64,000 nt of DNA from Galaxea fascicularis. Its lineage: Eukaryota > Cnidaria > Anthozoa > Scleractinia > Euphylliidae. Below, in pieces: positions 37,416 to 51,579 of the stretch. The stretch's first letter is position 1. Each line of letters starts with the position of its first letter. Made by a program: the position numbers and the translations under genes. The notes below the pieces were generated by a model. That model saw only the letters and a program-made list of their open reading frames with translations, had not been told where the DNA came from and ran no database searches. The stretch is taken from contig OX419337.1 in assembly GCA_948470475.1 (NCBI GenBank), positions 6,013,574 through 6,077,573 on the forward strand. The letters are read 5' to 3'.

Positions 37416-40400
37416 CCTAGAAATCATGTCTAAATGCTTCCACGAACTCCCACAACATGATTTCTATTCTTATTTGAGCTGTGTGCAAGATTTTAGCAAA
37501 GTTGAAATTTTGACCAAAACCCAAAGGGGGGACCACATGCTTTTGAGTCCAATTTTGAATTTGGCTTAAACTTTGCCTATTTCAAAAAGGAACCCTAGAA
37601 ATCATGTGTAAATGCTTCCAAAAACTCCTACAACATGATTTCTATTCTTATTTGAGCTGTGTGCAAGATTTTAGCAAAGTTGAAATTTTGACCAAAACCC
37701 AAAGGGGGGACGACATGCTTTTGAGTCCAATTTTGAATTTGGCTTAAACTTTGCCTATTTCAAAAAGGAACCCTAGAAATCATGTGTAAATGCTTCCAAA
37801 AACTCCCACAACATGATTTCTATTCTTATTTGAGCTGTGTGCAAGATTTTAGCAAAGTTGAAATTTTGACCAAAACCCAAAGGGGGGACCACATGCTTTT
37901 GAGTCAAATTTTGAATTTGGCTTAAACTTTGCCTATTTCAAAAAGGAACCTAGAAATCATGTTTAAATGCTTCCAAAAACTCCCACAACATGATTTCTAT
38001 TCTTATTTGAGCTGTGTGCAAGATTTTAGCAAAGTTGAAATTTTGACCAAAACCCAAAGGGGGGACCACATGCTTTTGGGTCAAATTTTGAATTTGGCTT
38101 AAACTTTGCCTATTTCAAAAAGGAACCTAGAAATCATGTGTAAATGTATCCAAGAACTCCCACAACATGATTTCTTTTCTTATTTGAGCAGTGTGCAAAA
38201 TTTCAGCAAAGTTGAAATTTTGACCAAAACCCAAAGGGGGGACCACATGCTTCTAAGTCAAATTTTGAATTTTGCTTAAACTTTGCCTATTTTAAAATGG
38301 AACCTAGAAATCATGTTTAAATGCTTCCAAAAACTCCCACAACATGATTTCTATTCTTATTTGAGCTGTGTGCAAGATTTTAGCAAAGTTGAAATTTTGA
38401 CCAAAACCCAAAGGGGGGACCACATGCTTTTCAGTCAAATTTTGAATTTGGCTTAAACTTTGCCTATTTCAAAAAGGAACCTAGAAATCATGTGTAAATG
38501 CTTCCAAAAACTCCCACAACATGATTTCTATTCTTATTTGAGCTGTGTGCAAGATTTTAGCAAAGTTGAAATTTTCACCAAACCCAAAGGGGGGACGACA
38601 TGCTTTTGAGTCAAATTTTGAATTTGGCTTAAACTTTGCCTATTTCAAAAAGGAACCTAGAAATCATGTGTAAATGCTTCCAAGAACTCCCATAACATGA
38701 TTTCTATTCTTATTTGAGCAGTGTGCAAAATTTCAGCAAAGTTGAAATTTTGACAACAACCCAAAGGGGGGACCACATGCTTTTGAGTCAAATTTTGAAT
38801 TTGGCTTAAACTTTGCCTATTTCAAAATGGAACCTAGAAATCATGTTTAAATGCTTCCAAAAACTCCCACAACATGATTTCTATTCTTATTTGAGCTGTG
38901 TGCAAGATTTTAGCAAAGTTCAAATTTTGAGCAAAACCCAAGGGGGGGACCACATGCTTTTGAGTCAAATTTTGAATTTGGCTTAAACTTTGCCTATTTC
39001 AAAAAAGAACCTAGAAATCATGTCTAAATGCTTCCAAGAACTCCCACAACATGATTTCTATTCTTATTTGAGCTGTGTGCAAGATTTTAGCAAAGTTGAA
39101 ATTTTGACCAAAACCCAAAGGGGGGACCACATGCTTTTGAGTCAAATTTTGAATTTGGCTTAAACTTTGCCTATTTCAAAAAGGAAACTAGAAATCATGT
39201 GTAAATGCTTCCAAGAACTCCCACAACATGATTTCTATTCTTATTTGAGCTGTGTGCAAGATTTTAGCAAAGTTGAAATTTTGACCAAAACCCAAAGGGG
39301 GGACCACATGCTTTTCAGTCAAATTTTGAATTTGGCTTAAACTTTGCCTATTTCAAAAAGGAACCTAGAAATCATGTGTAAATGTATCCAAGAACTCCCA
39401 CAACATGATATCTTTTCTTATTTGAGCAGTGTGCAAAATTTCAGCAAAGTTGAAATTTTGACCAAAACCCAAAGGGGGGACCACATGCTTCTGAGTCAAA
39501 TTTTGAATTTGGCTTAAACTTTGCCTATTTTAAAATGGAACCTAGAAATCATGTTTAAATGCTTCCAAAAACTCCCACAACATGATTTCTATTCTTATTT
39601 GAGCTGTGTGCAAGATTTTAGCAAAGTTGAAATTTTGACCAAAACCCAAAGGGGGGACCACATGCTTTTGAGTCAAATTTTGAATTTGGCTTAAACTTTG
39701 CCTATTTCAAAAAGGAACCTAGAAATCATGTGTAAATGCTTCCAAGAACTCCCACAACATGATTTCTATTCTTATTTGAGCTGTGTGCAAGATTTTAGCA
39801 AAGTTGAAATTTTGACCAAAACCCAAAGGGGGGACCACATGCTTTTGAGTCAAATTTTGAATTTGGCTTAAACTTTGCCTATTTCAAAAAGGAACCTAGA
39901 AATCAAGTCTAAATGTATCCAAGAACTCCCACAACATGATTTCTATTCTTATTTGAGCTGTGTGCAAGATTTTAGCAAAGTTGAAATTTTGACCAAAACC
40001 CAAAGGGGGGACCACATGCTTTTGAGTCAAATTTTGAATTTGGCTTAAACTTTGCCTATTTCAAAAAGGAACCTAGAAATCATGTCTAAATGTATCCAAG
40101 AACTCCCACAACATGATTTCTATTCTTATTTTAGCTGTGTGCAAGATTTTAGCAAAGTTGAAATTTTGACCAAAACCCAAAGGGGGGACCACATGCTTTT
40201 GGGTCAAATTTTGAATTTGGCTTAAACTTTGCCTATTTCAAAAAGGAACCTAGAAATCATGTGTAAATGTATCCAAGAACTCCCACAACATGATTTCTTT
40301 TCTTATTTGAGCAGTGTGCAAAATTTCAGCAAAGTTGAAATTTTGACCAAAACCCAAAGGGGGGACCACATGCTTCTAAGTCAAATTTTGAATTTTGCTT

Positions 40401-41487
40401 AAACTTTGCCTATTTTAAAATGGAACCTAGAAATCATGTTTAAATGCTTCCAAAAACTCCCACAACATGATTTCTATTCTTATTTGAGCTGTGTGCAAGA
40501 TTTTAGCAAAGTTGAAATTTTGACCAAAACCCAAAGGGGGGACCACATGCTTTTGAGTCAAATTTTGAATTTGGCTTAAACTTTGCCTATTTCAAAAAGG
40601 AACCTAGAAATCATGTGTAAATGCTTCCAAAAACTCCCACAACATGATTTCTATTCTTATTTGAGCTGTGTGCAAGATTTTAGCAAAGTTGAAATTTTCA
40701 CCAAACCCAAAGGGGGGACGACATGCTTTTGAGTCAAATTTTGAATTTGGCTTAAACTTTGCCTATTTCAAAAAGGAACCTAGAAATCATGTGTAAATGC
40801 TTCCAAGAACTCCCATAACATGATTTCTATTCTTATTTGAGCAGTGTGCAAAATTTCAGCAAAGTTGAAATTTTGACAACAACCCAAAGGGGGGACCACA
40901 TGCTTTTGAGTCAAATTTTGAATTTGGCTTAAACTTTGCCTATTTCAAAATGGAACCTAGAAATCATGTTTAAATGCTTCCAAAAACTCCCACAACATGA
41001 TTTCTATTCTTATTTGAGCTGTGTGCAAGATTTTAGCAAAGTTGAAATTTTGAGCAAAACCCAAAGGGGGGACCACATGCTTTTGAGTCAAATTTTGAAT
41101 TTGGCTTAAACTTTGCCTATTTCAAAAAAGAACCTAGAAATCATGTCTAAATGCTTCCAAGAACTCCCACAACATGATTTCTATTCTTATTTGAGCTGTG
41201 TGCAAGATTTTAGCAAAGTTGAAATTTTGACCAAAACCCAAAGGGGGGCCCACATGCTTTTGAGTCCAATTTTGAATTTGGCTTAAACTTTGCCTATTTC
41301 AAAAAGGAACCCTAGAAATCATGTGTAAATGCTTCCAAAAACTCCCACAACATGATTTCTATTCTTATTTGAGCTGTGTGCAAGATTTTAGCAAAGTTGA
41401 AATTTTGACCAAAACCCAAAGGGGGGACCACATGCTTTTGAGTCAAATTTTGAATTTGGCTTAAACTTTGCCTATTTCAAAAAGGAA
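37416..41487. repeat. 23-monomer higher-order unit, copy 2
   Basis: It is exactly 5664 bp (32 monomers) from copy 1, and both boundaries keep that offset. All 23 markers recur in order. Private changes include cttttcagtc in monomer 6 (about 38430), gttcaaatttt and a longer G run (about 38920-38947), and gggggcccac (about 41250). Confidence 0.8.
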
Positions 41488-42195
41488 CCTAGAAATCAAG
41501 TCTAAATGTATCCAAAAACTCCCACAACATGATTTCTATTCTTATTTGAGCTGTGTGCAAGATTTTAGCAAAGTTGAAATTTTGACCAAAACCCAAAGGG
41601 AGGACCACATGCTTTTGAGTCAAATTTTGAATTTGGCTTAAACTTTGCCTATTTCAAAAAGGAACCTAGAAATCATGTTTAAATGCTTCCAAGAAGTCCC
41701 ACAACATGATTTCTTTTCTTATTTGAGCTGTGTGCAAGATTTTAGCAAAGTTGAAATTTTGACCAAAACCCAAAGGGGGGACCACATGCTTTTGAGTCAA
41801 ATTTTGAATTTGGCTTAAACTTTGCCTATTTCAAAAAGGAAACTAGAAATCATGTGTAAATGCTTCCAAGAACTCCCACAACATGATTTCTATTCTTATT
41901 TGAGCTGTGTGCAAGATTTTAGCAAAGTTGAAATTTTGACCAAAACCCAAAGGGGGGACCACATGCTTTTGAGTCAAATTTTGAATTTGGCTTAAACTTT
42001 GCCTATTTCAAAAAGGAACCTAGAAATCAAGTCTAAATGTATCCAAGAACTCCCACAACATGATTTCTATTCTTATTTGAGCTGTGTGCAAGATTTTAGC
42101 AAAGTTGAAATTTTGACCAAAACCCAAAGGGGGGACCACATGCTTTTGAGTCAAATTTTGAATTTGGCTTAAACTTTGCCTATTTCAAAAAGGAA

Positions 42196-45100
42196 CCTAG
42201 AAATCATGTCTAAATGCTTCCACGAACTCCCACAACATGATTTCTATTCTTATTTGAGCTGTGTGCAAGATTTTAGCAAAGTTGAAATTTTGACCAAAAC
42301 CCAAAGGGGGGACCACATGCTTTTGAGTCCAATTTTGAATTTGGCTTAAACTTTGCCTATTTCAAAAAGGAACCCTAGAAATCATGTGTAAATGCTTCCA
42401 AAAACTCCTACAACATGATTTCTATTCTTATTTGAGCTGTGTGCAAGATTTTAGCAAAGTTGAAATTTTGACCAAAACCCAAAGGGGGGACGACATGCTT
42501 TTGAGTCCAATTTTGAATTTGGCTTAAACTTTGCCTATTTCAAAAAGGAACCCTAGAAATCATGTGTAAATGCTTCCAAAAACTCCCACAACATGATTTC
42601 TATTCTTATTTGAGCTGTGTGCAAGATTTTAGCAAAGTTGAAATTTTGACCAAAACCCAAAGGGGGGACCACATGCTTTTGAGTCAAATTTTGAATTTGG
42701 CTTAAACTTTGCCTATTTCAAAAAGGAACCTAGAAATCATGTTTAAATGCTTCCAAAAACTCCCACAACATGATTTCTATTCTTATTTGAGCTGTGTGCA
42801 AGATTTTAGCAAAGTTGAAATTTTGACCAAAACCCAAAGGGGGGACCACATGCTTTTGGGTCAAATTTTGAATTTGGCTTAAACTTTGCCTATTTCAAAA
42901 AGGAACCTAGAAATCATGTGTAAATGTATCCAAGAACTCCCACAACATGATTTCTTTTCTTATTTGAGCAGTGTGCAAAATTTCAGCAAAGTTGAAATTT
43001 TGACCAAAACCCAAAGGGGGGACCACATGCTTCTAAGTCAAATTTTGAATTTTGCTTAAACTTTGCCTATTTTAAAATGGAACCTAGAAATCATGTTTAA
43101 ATGCTTCCAAAAACTCCCACAACATGATTTCTATTCTTATTTGAGCTGTGTGCAAGATTTTAGCAAAGTTGAAATTTTGACCAAAACCCAAAGGGGGGAC
43201 CACATGCTTTTGGGTCAAATTTTGAATTTGGCTTAAACTTTGCCTATTTCAAAAAGGAACCTAGAAATCATGTGTAAATGTATCCAAGAACTCCCACAAC
43301 ATGATTTCTTTTCTTATTTGAGCAGTGTGCAAAATTTCAGCAAAGTTGAAATTTTGACCAAAACCCAAAGGGGGGACCACATGCTTCTAAGTCAAATTTT
43401 GAATTTTGCTTAAACTTTGCCTATTTTAAAATGGAACCTAGAAATCATGTTTAAATGCTTCCAAAAACTCCCACAACATGATTTCTATTCTTATTTGAGC
43501 TGTGTGCAAGATTTTAGCAAAGTTGAAATTTTGACCAAAACCCAAAGGGGGGACCACATGCTTTTGAGTCAAATTTTGAATTTGGCTTAAACTTTGCCTA
43601 TTTCAAAAAGGAACCTAGAAATCATGTGTAAATGCTTCCAAAAACTCCCACAACATGATTTCTATTCTTATTTGAGCTGTGTGCAAGATTTTAGCAAAGT
43701 TGAAATTTTCACCAAACCCAAAGGGGGGACGACATGCTTTTGAGTCAAATTTTGAATTTGGCTTAAACTTTGCCTATTTCAAAAAGGAACCTAGAAATCA
43801 TGTGTAAATCCTTCCAAGAACTCCCATAACATGATTTCTATTCTTATTTGAGCAGTGTGCAAAATTTCAGCAAAGTTGAAATTTTGACAACAACCCAAAG
43901 GGGGGACCACATGCTTTTGAGTCAAATTTTGAATTTGGCTTAAACTTTGCCTATTTCAAAATGGAACCTAGAAATCATGTTTAAATGCTTCCAAAAACTC
44001 CCACAACATGATTTCTATTCTTATTTGAGCTGTGTGCAAGATTTTAGCAAAGTTGAAATTTTGAGCAAAACCCAAAGGGGGGACCACATGCTTTTGAGTC
44101 AAATTTTGAATTTGGCTTAAACTTTGCCTATTTCAAAAAAGAACCTAGAAATCATGTCTAAATGCTTCCAAGAACTCCCACAACATGATTTCTATTCTTA
44201 TTTGAGCTGTGTGCAAGATTTTAGCAAAGTTGAAATTTTGACCAAAACCCAAAGGGGGGACCACATGCTTTTCAGTCAAATTTTGAATTTGGCTTAAACT
44301 TTGCCTATTTCAAAAAGGAACCTAGAAATCATGTGTAAATGTATCCAAGAACTCCCACAACATGATATCTTTTCTTATTTGAGCAGTGTTGAAAATTTCA
44401 GCAAAGTTGAAATTTTGACCAAAACCCAAAGGGGGGACCACATGCTTCTGAGTCAAATTTTGAATTTGGCTTAAACTTTGCCTATTTTAAAATGGAACCT
44501 AGAAATCATGTTTAAATGCTTCCAAAAACTCCCACAACATGATTTCTATTCTTATTTGAGCTGTGTGCAAGATTTTAGCAAAGTTGAAATTTTGACCAAA
44601 ACCCAAAGGGGGGACCACATGCTTTTGAGTCAAATTTTGAATTTGGCTTAAACTTTGCCTATTTCAAAAAGGAACCTAGAAATCATGTGTAAATGCTTCC
44701 AAGAACTCCCACAACATGATTTCTATTCTTATTTGAGCTGTGTGCAAGATTTTAGCAAAGTTGAAATTTTGACCAAAACCCAAAGGGGGGACCACATGCT
44801 TTTGAGTCAAATTTTGAATTTGGCTTAAACTTTGCCTATTTCAAAAAGGAACCTAGAAATCAAGTCTAAATGTATCCAAGAACTCCCACACCATGATTTC
44901 TATTCTTATTTGAGCTGTGTGCAAGATTTTAGCAAAGTTGAAATTTTGACCAAAACCCAAAGGGGGGACCACATGCTTTTGAGTCAAATTTTGAATTTGG
45001 CTTAAACTTTGCCTATTTCAAAAAGGAACCTAGAAATCATGTCTAAATGTATCCAAGAACTCCCACAACATGATTTCTATTCTTATTTTAGCTGTGTGCA

Positions 45101-46265
45101 AGATTTTAGCAAAGTTGAAATTTTGACCAAAACCCAAAGGGGGGACCACATGCTTTTGGGTCAAATTTTGAATTTGGCTTAAACTTTGCCTATTTCAAAA
45201 AGGAACCTAGAAATCATGTGTAAATGTATCCAAGAACTCCCACAACATGATTTCTTTTCTTATTTGAGCAGTGTGCAAAATTTTAGCAAAGTTGAAATTT
45301 TGACCAAAACCCAAAGGGGGGACCACATGCTTCTAAGTCAAATTTTGAATTTTGCTTAAACTTTGCCTATTTTAAAATGGAACCTAGAAATCATGTTTAA
45401 ATGCTTCCAAAAACTCCCACAACATGATTTCTATTCTTATTTGAGCTGTGTGCAAGATTTTAGCAAAGTTGAAATTTTGACCAAAACCCAAAGGGGGGAC
45501 CACATGCTTTTGAGTCAAATTTTGAATTTGGCTTAAACTTTGCCTATTTCAAAAAGGAACCTAGAAATCATGTGTAAATGCTTCCAAAAACTCCCACAAC
45601 ATGATTTCTATTCTTATTTGAGCTGTGTGCAAGATTTTAGCAAAGTTGAAATTTTCACCAAACCCAAAGGGGGGACGACATGCTTTTGAGTCAAATTTTG
45701 AATTTGGCTTAAACTTTGCCTATTTCAAAAAGGAACCTAGAAATCATGTGTAAATGCTTCCAAGAACTCCCATAACATGATTTCTATTCTTATTTGAGCA
45801 GTGTGCAAAATTTCAGCAAAGTTGAAATTTTGACAACAACCCAAAGGGGGGACCACATGCTTTTGAGTCAAATTTTGAATTTGGCTTAAACTTTGCCTAT
45901 TTCAAAATGGAACCTAGAAATCATGTTTAAATGCTTCCAAAAACTCCCACAACATGATTTCTATTCTACTTTGAGCTGTGTGCAAGATTTTAGCAAAGTT
46001 GAAATTTTGAGCAAAACCCAAAGGGGGGACCACATGCTTTTGAGTCAAATTTTGAATTTGGCTTAAACTTTGCCTATTTCAAAAAAGAACCTAGAAATCA
46101 TGTCTAAATGCTTCCAAGAACTCCCACAACATGATTTCTATTCTTATTTGAGCTGTGTGCAAGATTTTAGCAAAGTTGAAATTTTGACCAAAACCCAAAG
46201 GGGGGACCACATGCTTTTGAGTCAAATTTTGAATTTGGCTTAAACTTTGCCTATTTCAAAAAGGA
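42196..46265. repeat. 23-monomer higher-order unit, copy 3 (rearranged)
   Basis: It starts 4780 bp (27 monomers + 1) after copy 2 with the same marker order. Monomers 5 and 6 are doubled (42729-43436), the ggaaactag monomer between aaaaaagaacc and gatatctttt is missing, and the last ccctag monomer is absent. The gatatctttt monomer also has gtgttgaaaat instead of gtgtgcaaaat (about 44388). Confidence 0.72.
42729..43436. repeat. Tandem dimer duplication (2 x 354 bp)
   Basis: A pair of monomers (one ending cttttgggtc, then gtatcc/cttttc ending cttctaagtc) occurs twice in a row; the ttttggg marker lies at 42854 and 43208, exactly 354 bp apart. Copies 1 and 2 of the 23-monomer unit have it once, so the duplication arose after the unit was copied. 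Confidence 0.8.
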
Positions 46266-48050
46266 AACTAGAAATCATGTGTAAATGCTTCCAAGAACTC
46301 CCACAACATGATTTCTATTCTTATTTGAGCTGTGTGCAAGATTTTAGCAAAGTTGAAATTTTGACCAAAACCCAAAGGGGGGACCACATGCTTTTCAGTC
46401 AAATTTTGAATTTGGCTTAAACTTTGCCTATTTTAAAATGGAACCTAGAAATCATGTTTAAATGCTTCCAAAAACTCCCACAACATGATTTCTTTTCTTA
46501 TTTGAGCAGTGTGCAAAATTTCAGCAAAGTTGAAATTTTGACCAAAACCCAAAGGGGGGACCACATGCTTCTGAGTCAAATTTTGAATTTGGCTTAAACT
46601 TTGCCTATTTTAAAATGGAACCTAGAAATCATGTTTAAATGCTTCCAAAAACTCCCACAACATGATTTCTATTCTTATTTGAGCTGTGTGCAAGATTTTA
46701 GCAAAGTTGAAATTTTGACCAAAACCCAAAGGGGGGACCACATGCTTTTGAGTCAAATTTTGAATTTGGCTTAAACTTTGCCTATTTCAAAAAGGAACCT
46801 AGAAATCATGTGTAAATGCTTCCAAGAACTCCCACAACATGATTTCTATTCTTATTTGAGCTGTGTGCAAGATTTTAGCAAAGTTGAAATTTTGACCAAA
46901 ACCCAAAGGGGGGACCACATGCTTTTGAGTCAAATTTTGAATTTGGCTTAAACTTTGCCTATTTCAAAAAGGAACCTAGAAATCAAGTCTAAATGTATCC
47001 AAGAACTCCCACAACATGATTTCTATTCTTATTTGAGCTGTGTGCAAGATTTTAGCAAAGTTGAAATTTTGACCAAAACCCAAAGGGGGGACCACATGCT
47101 TTTGAGTCAAATTTTGAATTTGGCTTAAACTTTGCCTATTTCAAAAAGGAACCCTAGAAATCATGTGTAAATGCTTCCAAAAACTCCCACAACATGATTT
47201 CTATTCTTATTTGAGCTGTGTGCAAGATTTTAGCAAAGTTGAAATTTTGACCAAAACCCAAAGGGGGGACCACATGCTTTTGAGTCAAATTTTGAATTTG
47301 GCTTAAACTTTGCCTATTTCAAAAAAAGAACCTAGAAATCATGTCTAAATGCTTCCAAGAACTCCCACAACATGATTTCTATTCTTATTTGAGCTGTGTG
47401 CAAGATTTTAGCAAAGTTGAAATTTTGACCAAAACCCAAAGGGGGGACCACATGCTTTTGAGTCAAATTTTGAATTTGGCTTAAACTTTGCCTATTTCAA
47501 AAAGGAAACTAGAAATCATGTGTAAATGCTTCCAAGAACTCCCACAACATGATTTCTATTCTTATTTGAGCTGTGTGCAAGATTTTAGCAAAGTTGAAAT
47601 TTTGACCAAAACCCAAAGGGGGGACCACATGCTTTTCAGTCAAATTTTGAATTTGGCTTAAACTTTGCCTATTTCAAAAAGGAACCTAGAAATCATGTGT
47701 AAATGTATCCAAGAACTCCCACAACATGATTTCTTTTCTTATTTGAGCAGTGTGCAAAATTTCAGCAAAGTTGAAATTTTGACCAAAACCCAAAGGGGGG
47801 ACCACATGCTTCTGAGTCAAATTTTGAATTTGGCTTAAACTTTGCCTATTTTAAAATGGAACCTAGAAATCATGTTTAAATGCTTCCAAAAACTCCCACA
47901 ACATGATTTCTATTCTTATTTGAGCTGTGTGCAAGATTTTAGCAAAGTTGAAATTTTGACCAAAACCCAAAGGGGGGACCACATGCTTTTGAGTCAAATT
48001 TTGAATTTGGCTTAAACTTTGCCTATTTCAAAAAGGAACCTAGAAATCAT
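45572..48050. repeat. 14-monomer higher-order unit, copy 1
   Basis: This 2479-bp unit overlaps the end of the third 23-monomer block. The rare markers tctactttgagc (about 45964) and tcaaaaaaagaacc (about 47318) recur 2479 bp later. Monomer 6 is a hybrid of a tttaaaatgg unit and a cttttc/gcagtg unit; the hybrid is present in both copies, so it predates the duplication. Confidence 0.85.
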
Positions 48051-50529
48051 GTGTAAATGCTTCCAAAAACTCCCACAACATGATTTCTATTCTTATTTGA
48101 GCTGTGTGCAAGATTTTAGCAAAGTTGAAATTTTCACCAAACCCAAAGGGGGGACGACATGCTTTTGAGTCAAATTTTGAATTTGGCTTAAACTTTGCCT
48201 ATTTCAAAAAGGAACCTAGAAATCATGTGTAAATGCTTCCAAGAACTCCCATAACATGATTTCTATTCTTATTTGAGCAGTGTGCAAAATTTCAGCAAAG
48301 TTGAAATTTTGACAACAACCCAAAGGGGGGACCACATGCTTTTGAGTCAAATTTTGAATTTGGCTTAAACTTTGCCTATTTCAAAATGGAACCTAGAAAT
48401 CATGTTTAAATGCTTCCAAAAACTCCCACAACATGATTTCTATTCTACTTTGAGCTGTGTGCAAGATTTTAGCAAAGTTGAAATTTTGAGCAAAACCCAA
48501 AGGGGGGACCACATGCTTTTGAGTCAAATTTTGAATTTGGCTTAAACTTTGCCTATTTCAAAAAAGAACCTAGAAATCATGTCTAAATGCTTCCAAGAAC
48601 TCCCACAACATGATTTCTATTCTTATTTGAGCTGTGTGCAAGATTTTAGCAAAGTTGAAATTTTGACCAAAACCCAAAGGGGGGACCACATGCTTTTGAG
48701 TCAAATTTTGAATTTGGCTTAAACTTTGCCTATTTCAAAAAGGAAACTAGAAATCATGTGTAAATGCTTCCAAGAACTCCCACAACATGATTTCTATTCT
48801 TATTTGAGCTGTGTGCAAGATTTTAGCAAAGTTGAAATTTTGACCAAAACCCAAAGGGGGGACCACATGCTTTTCAGTCAAATTTTGAATTTGGCTTAAA
48901 CTTTGCCTATTTTAAAATGGAACCTAGAAATCATGTTTAAATGCTTCCAAAAACTCCCACAACATGATTTCTTTTCTTATTTGAGCAGTGTGCAAAATTT
49001 CAGCAAAGTTGAAATTTTGACCAAAACCCAAAGGGGGGACCACATGCTTCTGAGTCAAATTTTGAATTTTGCTTAAACTTTGCCTATTTTAAAATGGAAC
49101 CTAGAAATCATGTTTAAATGCTTCCAAAAACTCCCACAACATGATTTCTATTCTTATTTGAGCTGTGTGCAAGATTTTAGCAAAGTTGAAATTTTGACCA
49201 AAACCCAAAGGGGGGACCACATGCTTTTGAGTCAAATTTTGAATTTGGCTTAAACTTTGCCTATTTCAAAAAGGAACCTAGAAATCATGTGTAAATGCTT
49301 CCAAGAACTCCCACAACATGATTTCTATTCTTATTTGAGCTGTGTGCAAGATTTTAGCAAAGTTGAAATTTTGACCAAAACCCAAAGGGGGGACCACATG
49401 CTTTTGAGTCAAATTTTGAATTTGGCTTAAACTTTGCCTATTTCAAAAAGGAACCTAGAAATCAAGTCTAAATGTATCCAAGAACTCCCACAACATGATT
49501 TCTATTCTTATTTGAGCTGTGTGCAAGATTTTAGCAAAGTTGAAATTTTGACCAAAACCCAAAGGGGGGACCACATGCTTTTGAGTCAAATTTTGAATTT
49601 GGCTTAAACTTTGCCTATTTCAAAAAGGAACCCTAGAAATCATGTGTAAATGCTTCCAAAAACTCCCACAACATGATTTCTATTCTTATTTGAGCTGTGT
49701 GCAAGATTTTAGCAAAGTTGAAATTTTGACCAAAACCCAAAGGGGGGACCACATGCTTTTGAGTCAAATTTTGAATTTGGCTTAAACTTTGCCTATTTCA
49801 AAAAAAGAACCTAGAAATCATGTCTAAATGCTTCCAAGAACTCCCACAACATGATTTCTATTCTTATTTGAGCTGTGTGCAAGATTTTAGCAAAGTTGAA
49901 ATTTTGACCAAAACCCAAAGGGAGGACCACATGCTTTTGAGTCAAATTTTGAATTTGGCTTAAACTTTGCCTATTTCAAAAAGGAAACTAGAAATCATGT
50001 GTAAATGCTTCCAAGAACTCCCACAACATGATTTCTATTCTTATTTGAGCTGTGTGCAAGATTTTAGCAAAGTTGAAATTTTGACCAAAACCCAAAGGGG
50101 GGACCACATGCTTTTCAGTCAAATTTTGAATTTGGCTTAAACTTTGCCTATTTCAAAAAGGAACCTAGAAATCATGTGTAAATGTATCCAAGAACTCCCA
50201 CAACATGATTTCTTTTCTTATTTGAGCAGTGTGCAAAATTTCAGCAAAGTTGAAATTTTGACCAAAACCCAAAGGGGGGACCACATGCTTCTGAGTCAAA
50301 TTTTGAATTTGGCTTAAACTTTGCCTATTTTAAAATGGAACCTAGAAATCATGTTTAAATGCTTCCAAAAACTCCCACAACATGATTTCTATTCTTATTT
50401 GAGCTGTGTGCAAGATTTTAGCAAAGTTGAAATTTTGACCAAAACCCAAAGGGGGGACCACATGCTTTTGAGTCAAATTTTGAATTTGGCTTAAACTTTG
50501 CCTATTTCAAAAAGGAACCTAGAAATCAT
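48051..50529. repeat. 14-monomer higher-order unit, copy 2
   Basis: This is the direct tandem copy of the preceding unit with the same 14 markers. Visible differences are few: gaattttgc for gaatttggc (about 49065) and gggaggacc for ggggggacc (about 49920). Confidence 0.85.
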
Positions 50530-50867
50530 GTGTAAATGCTTCCAAGAACTCCCACAACATGATTTCTATTCTTATTTGAGCTGTGTGCAAGATTTTAGCA
50601 AAGTTGAAATTTTGACCAAAACCCAAAGGGGGGACCACATGCTTTTCAGTCAAATTTTGAATTTGGCTTAAACTTTGCCTATTTCAAAAAGGAACCTAGA
50701 AATCAAGTCTAAATGTATCCAAGAACTCCCACAACATGATTTCTATTCTTATTTGAGCTGTGTGCAAGATTTTAGCAAAGTTGAAATTTTGACCAAAACC
50801 CAAAGGGGGGACCACATGCTTTTGAGTCAAATTTTGAATTTGGCTTAAACTTTGCCTATTTCAAAAA

Positions 50868-51579
50868 GGAACCCTAGAAATCATGTGTAAATGCTTCCAA
50901 AAACTCCCACAACATGATTTCTATTCTTATTTGAGCTGTGTGCAAGATTTTAGCAAAGTTGAAATTTTGACCAAAACCCAAAGGGGGGACCACATGCTTT
51001 TGAGTCAAATTTTGAATTTGGCTTAAACTTTGCCTATGTCAAAAAGGAACCCTAGAAATCATGTGTAAATGCTTCCAAAAACTCCCACAACATGATTTCT
51101 ATTCTTATTTGAGCTGTGTGCAAGATTTTAGCAAAGTTGAAATTTTGACCAAAACCCAAAGGGGGGACCACATGCTTTTGAGTCAAATTTTGAATTTGGC
51201 TTAAACTTTGCCTATTTCAAAAAGGAACCCTAGAAATCATGTGTAAATGCTTCCAAAAACTCCCACAACATGATTTCTATTCTTATTTGAGCTGTGTGCA
51301 AGATTTTAGCAAAGTTGAAATTTTGACCAAAACCCAAAGGGGGGACCACATGCTTTTGAGTCAAATTTTGAATTTGGCTTAAACTTTGCCTATTTCAAAA
51401 AGGAACCCTAGAAATCATGTGTAAATGCTTCCAAAAACTCCCACAACATGATTTCTATTCTTATTTGAGCTGTGTGCAAGATTTTAGCAAAGTTGAAATT
51501 TTGACCAAAACCCAAAGGGGGGACCACATGCTTTTGAGTCCAATTTTGAATTTGGCTTAAACTTTGCCTATTTCAAAAA
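50868..51579. repeat. Run of four 178-bp monomers
   Basis: Monomers starting ggaaccctag lie at 50868, 51046, 51224 and 51402, each 178 bp because of one extra C. All share atgtgtaaatgcttcc followed by aaaaact. Differences are minimal (ctatgtc for ctatttc before the second; gagtccaat ending the fourth). This is a local amplification of one variant normally found singly. Confidence 0.85.
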
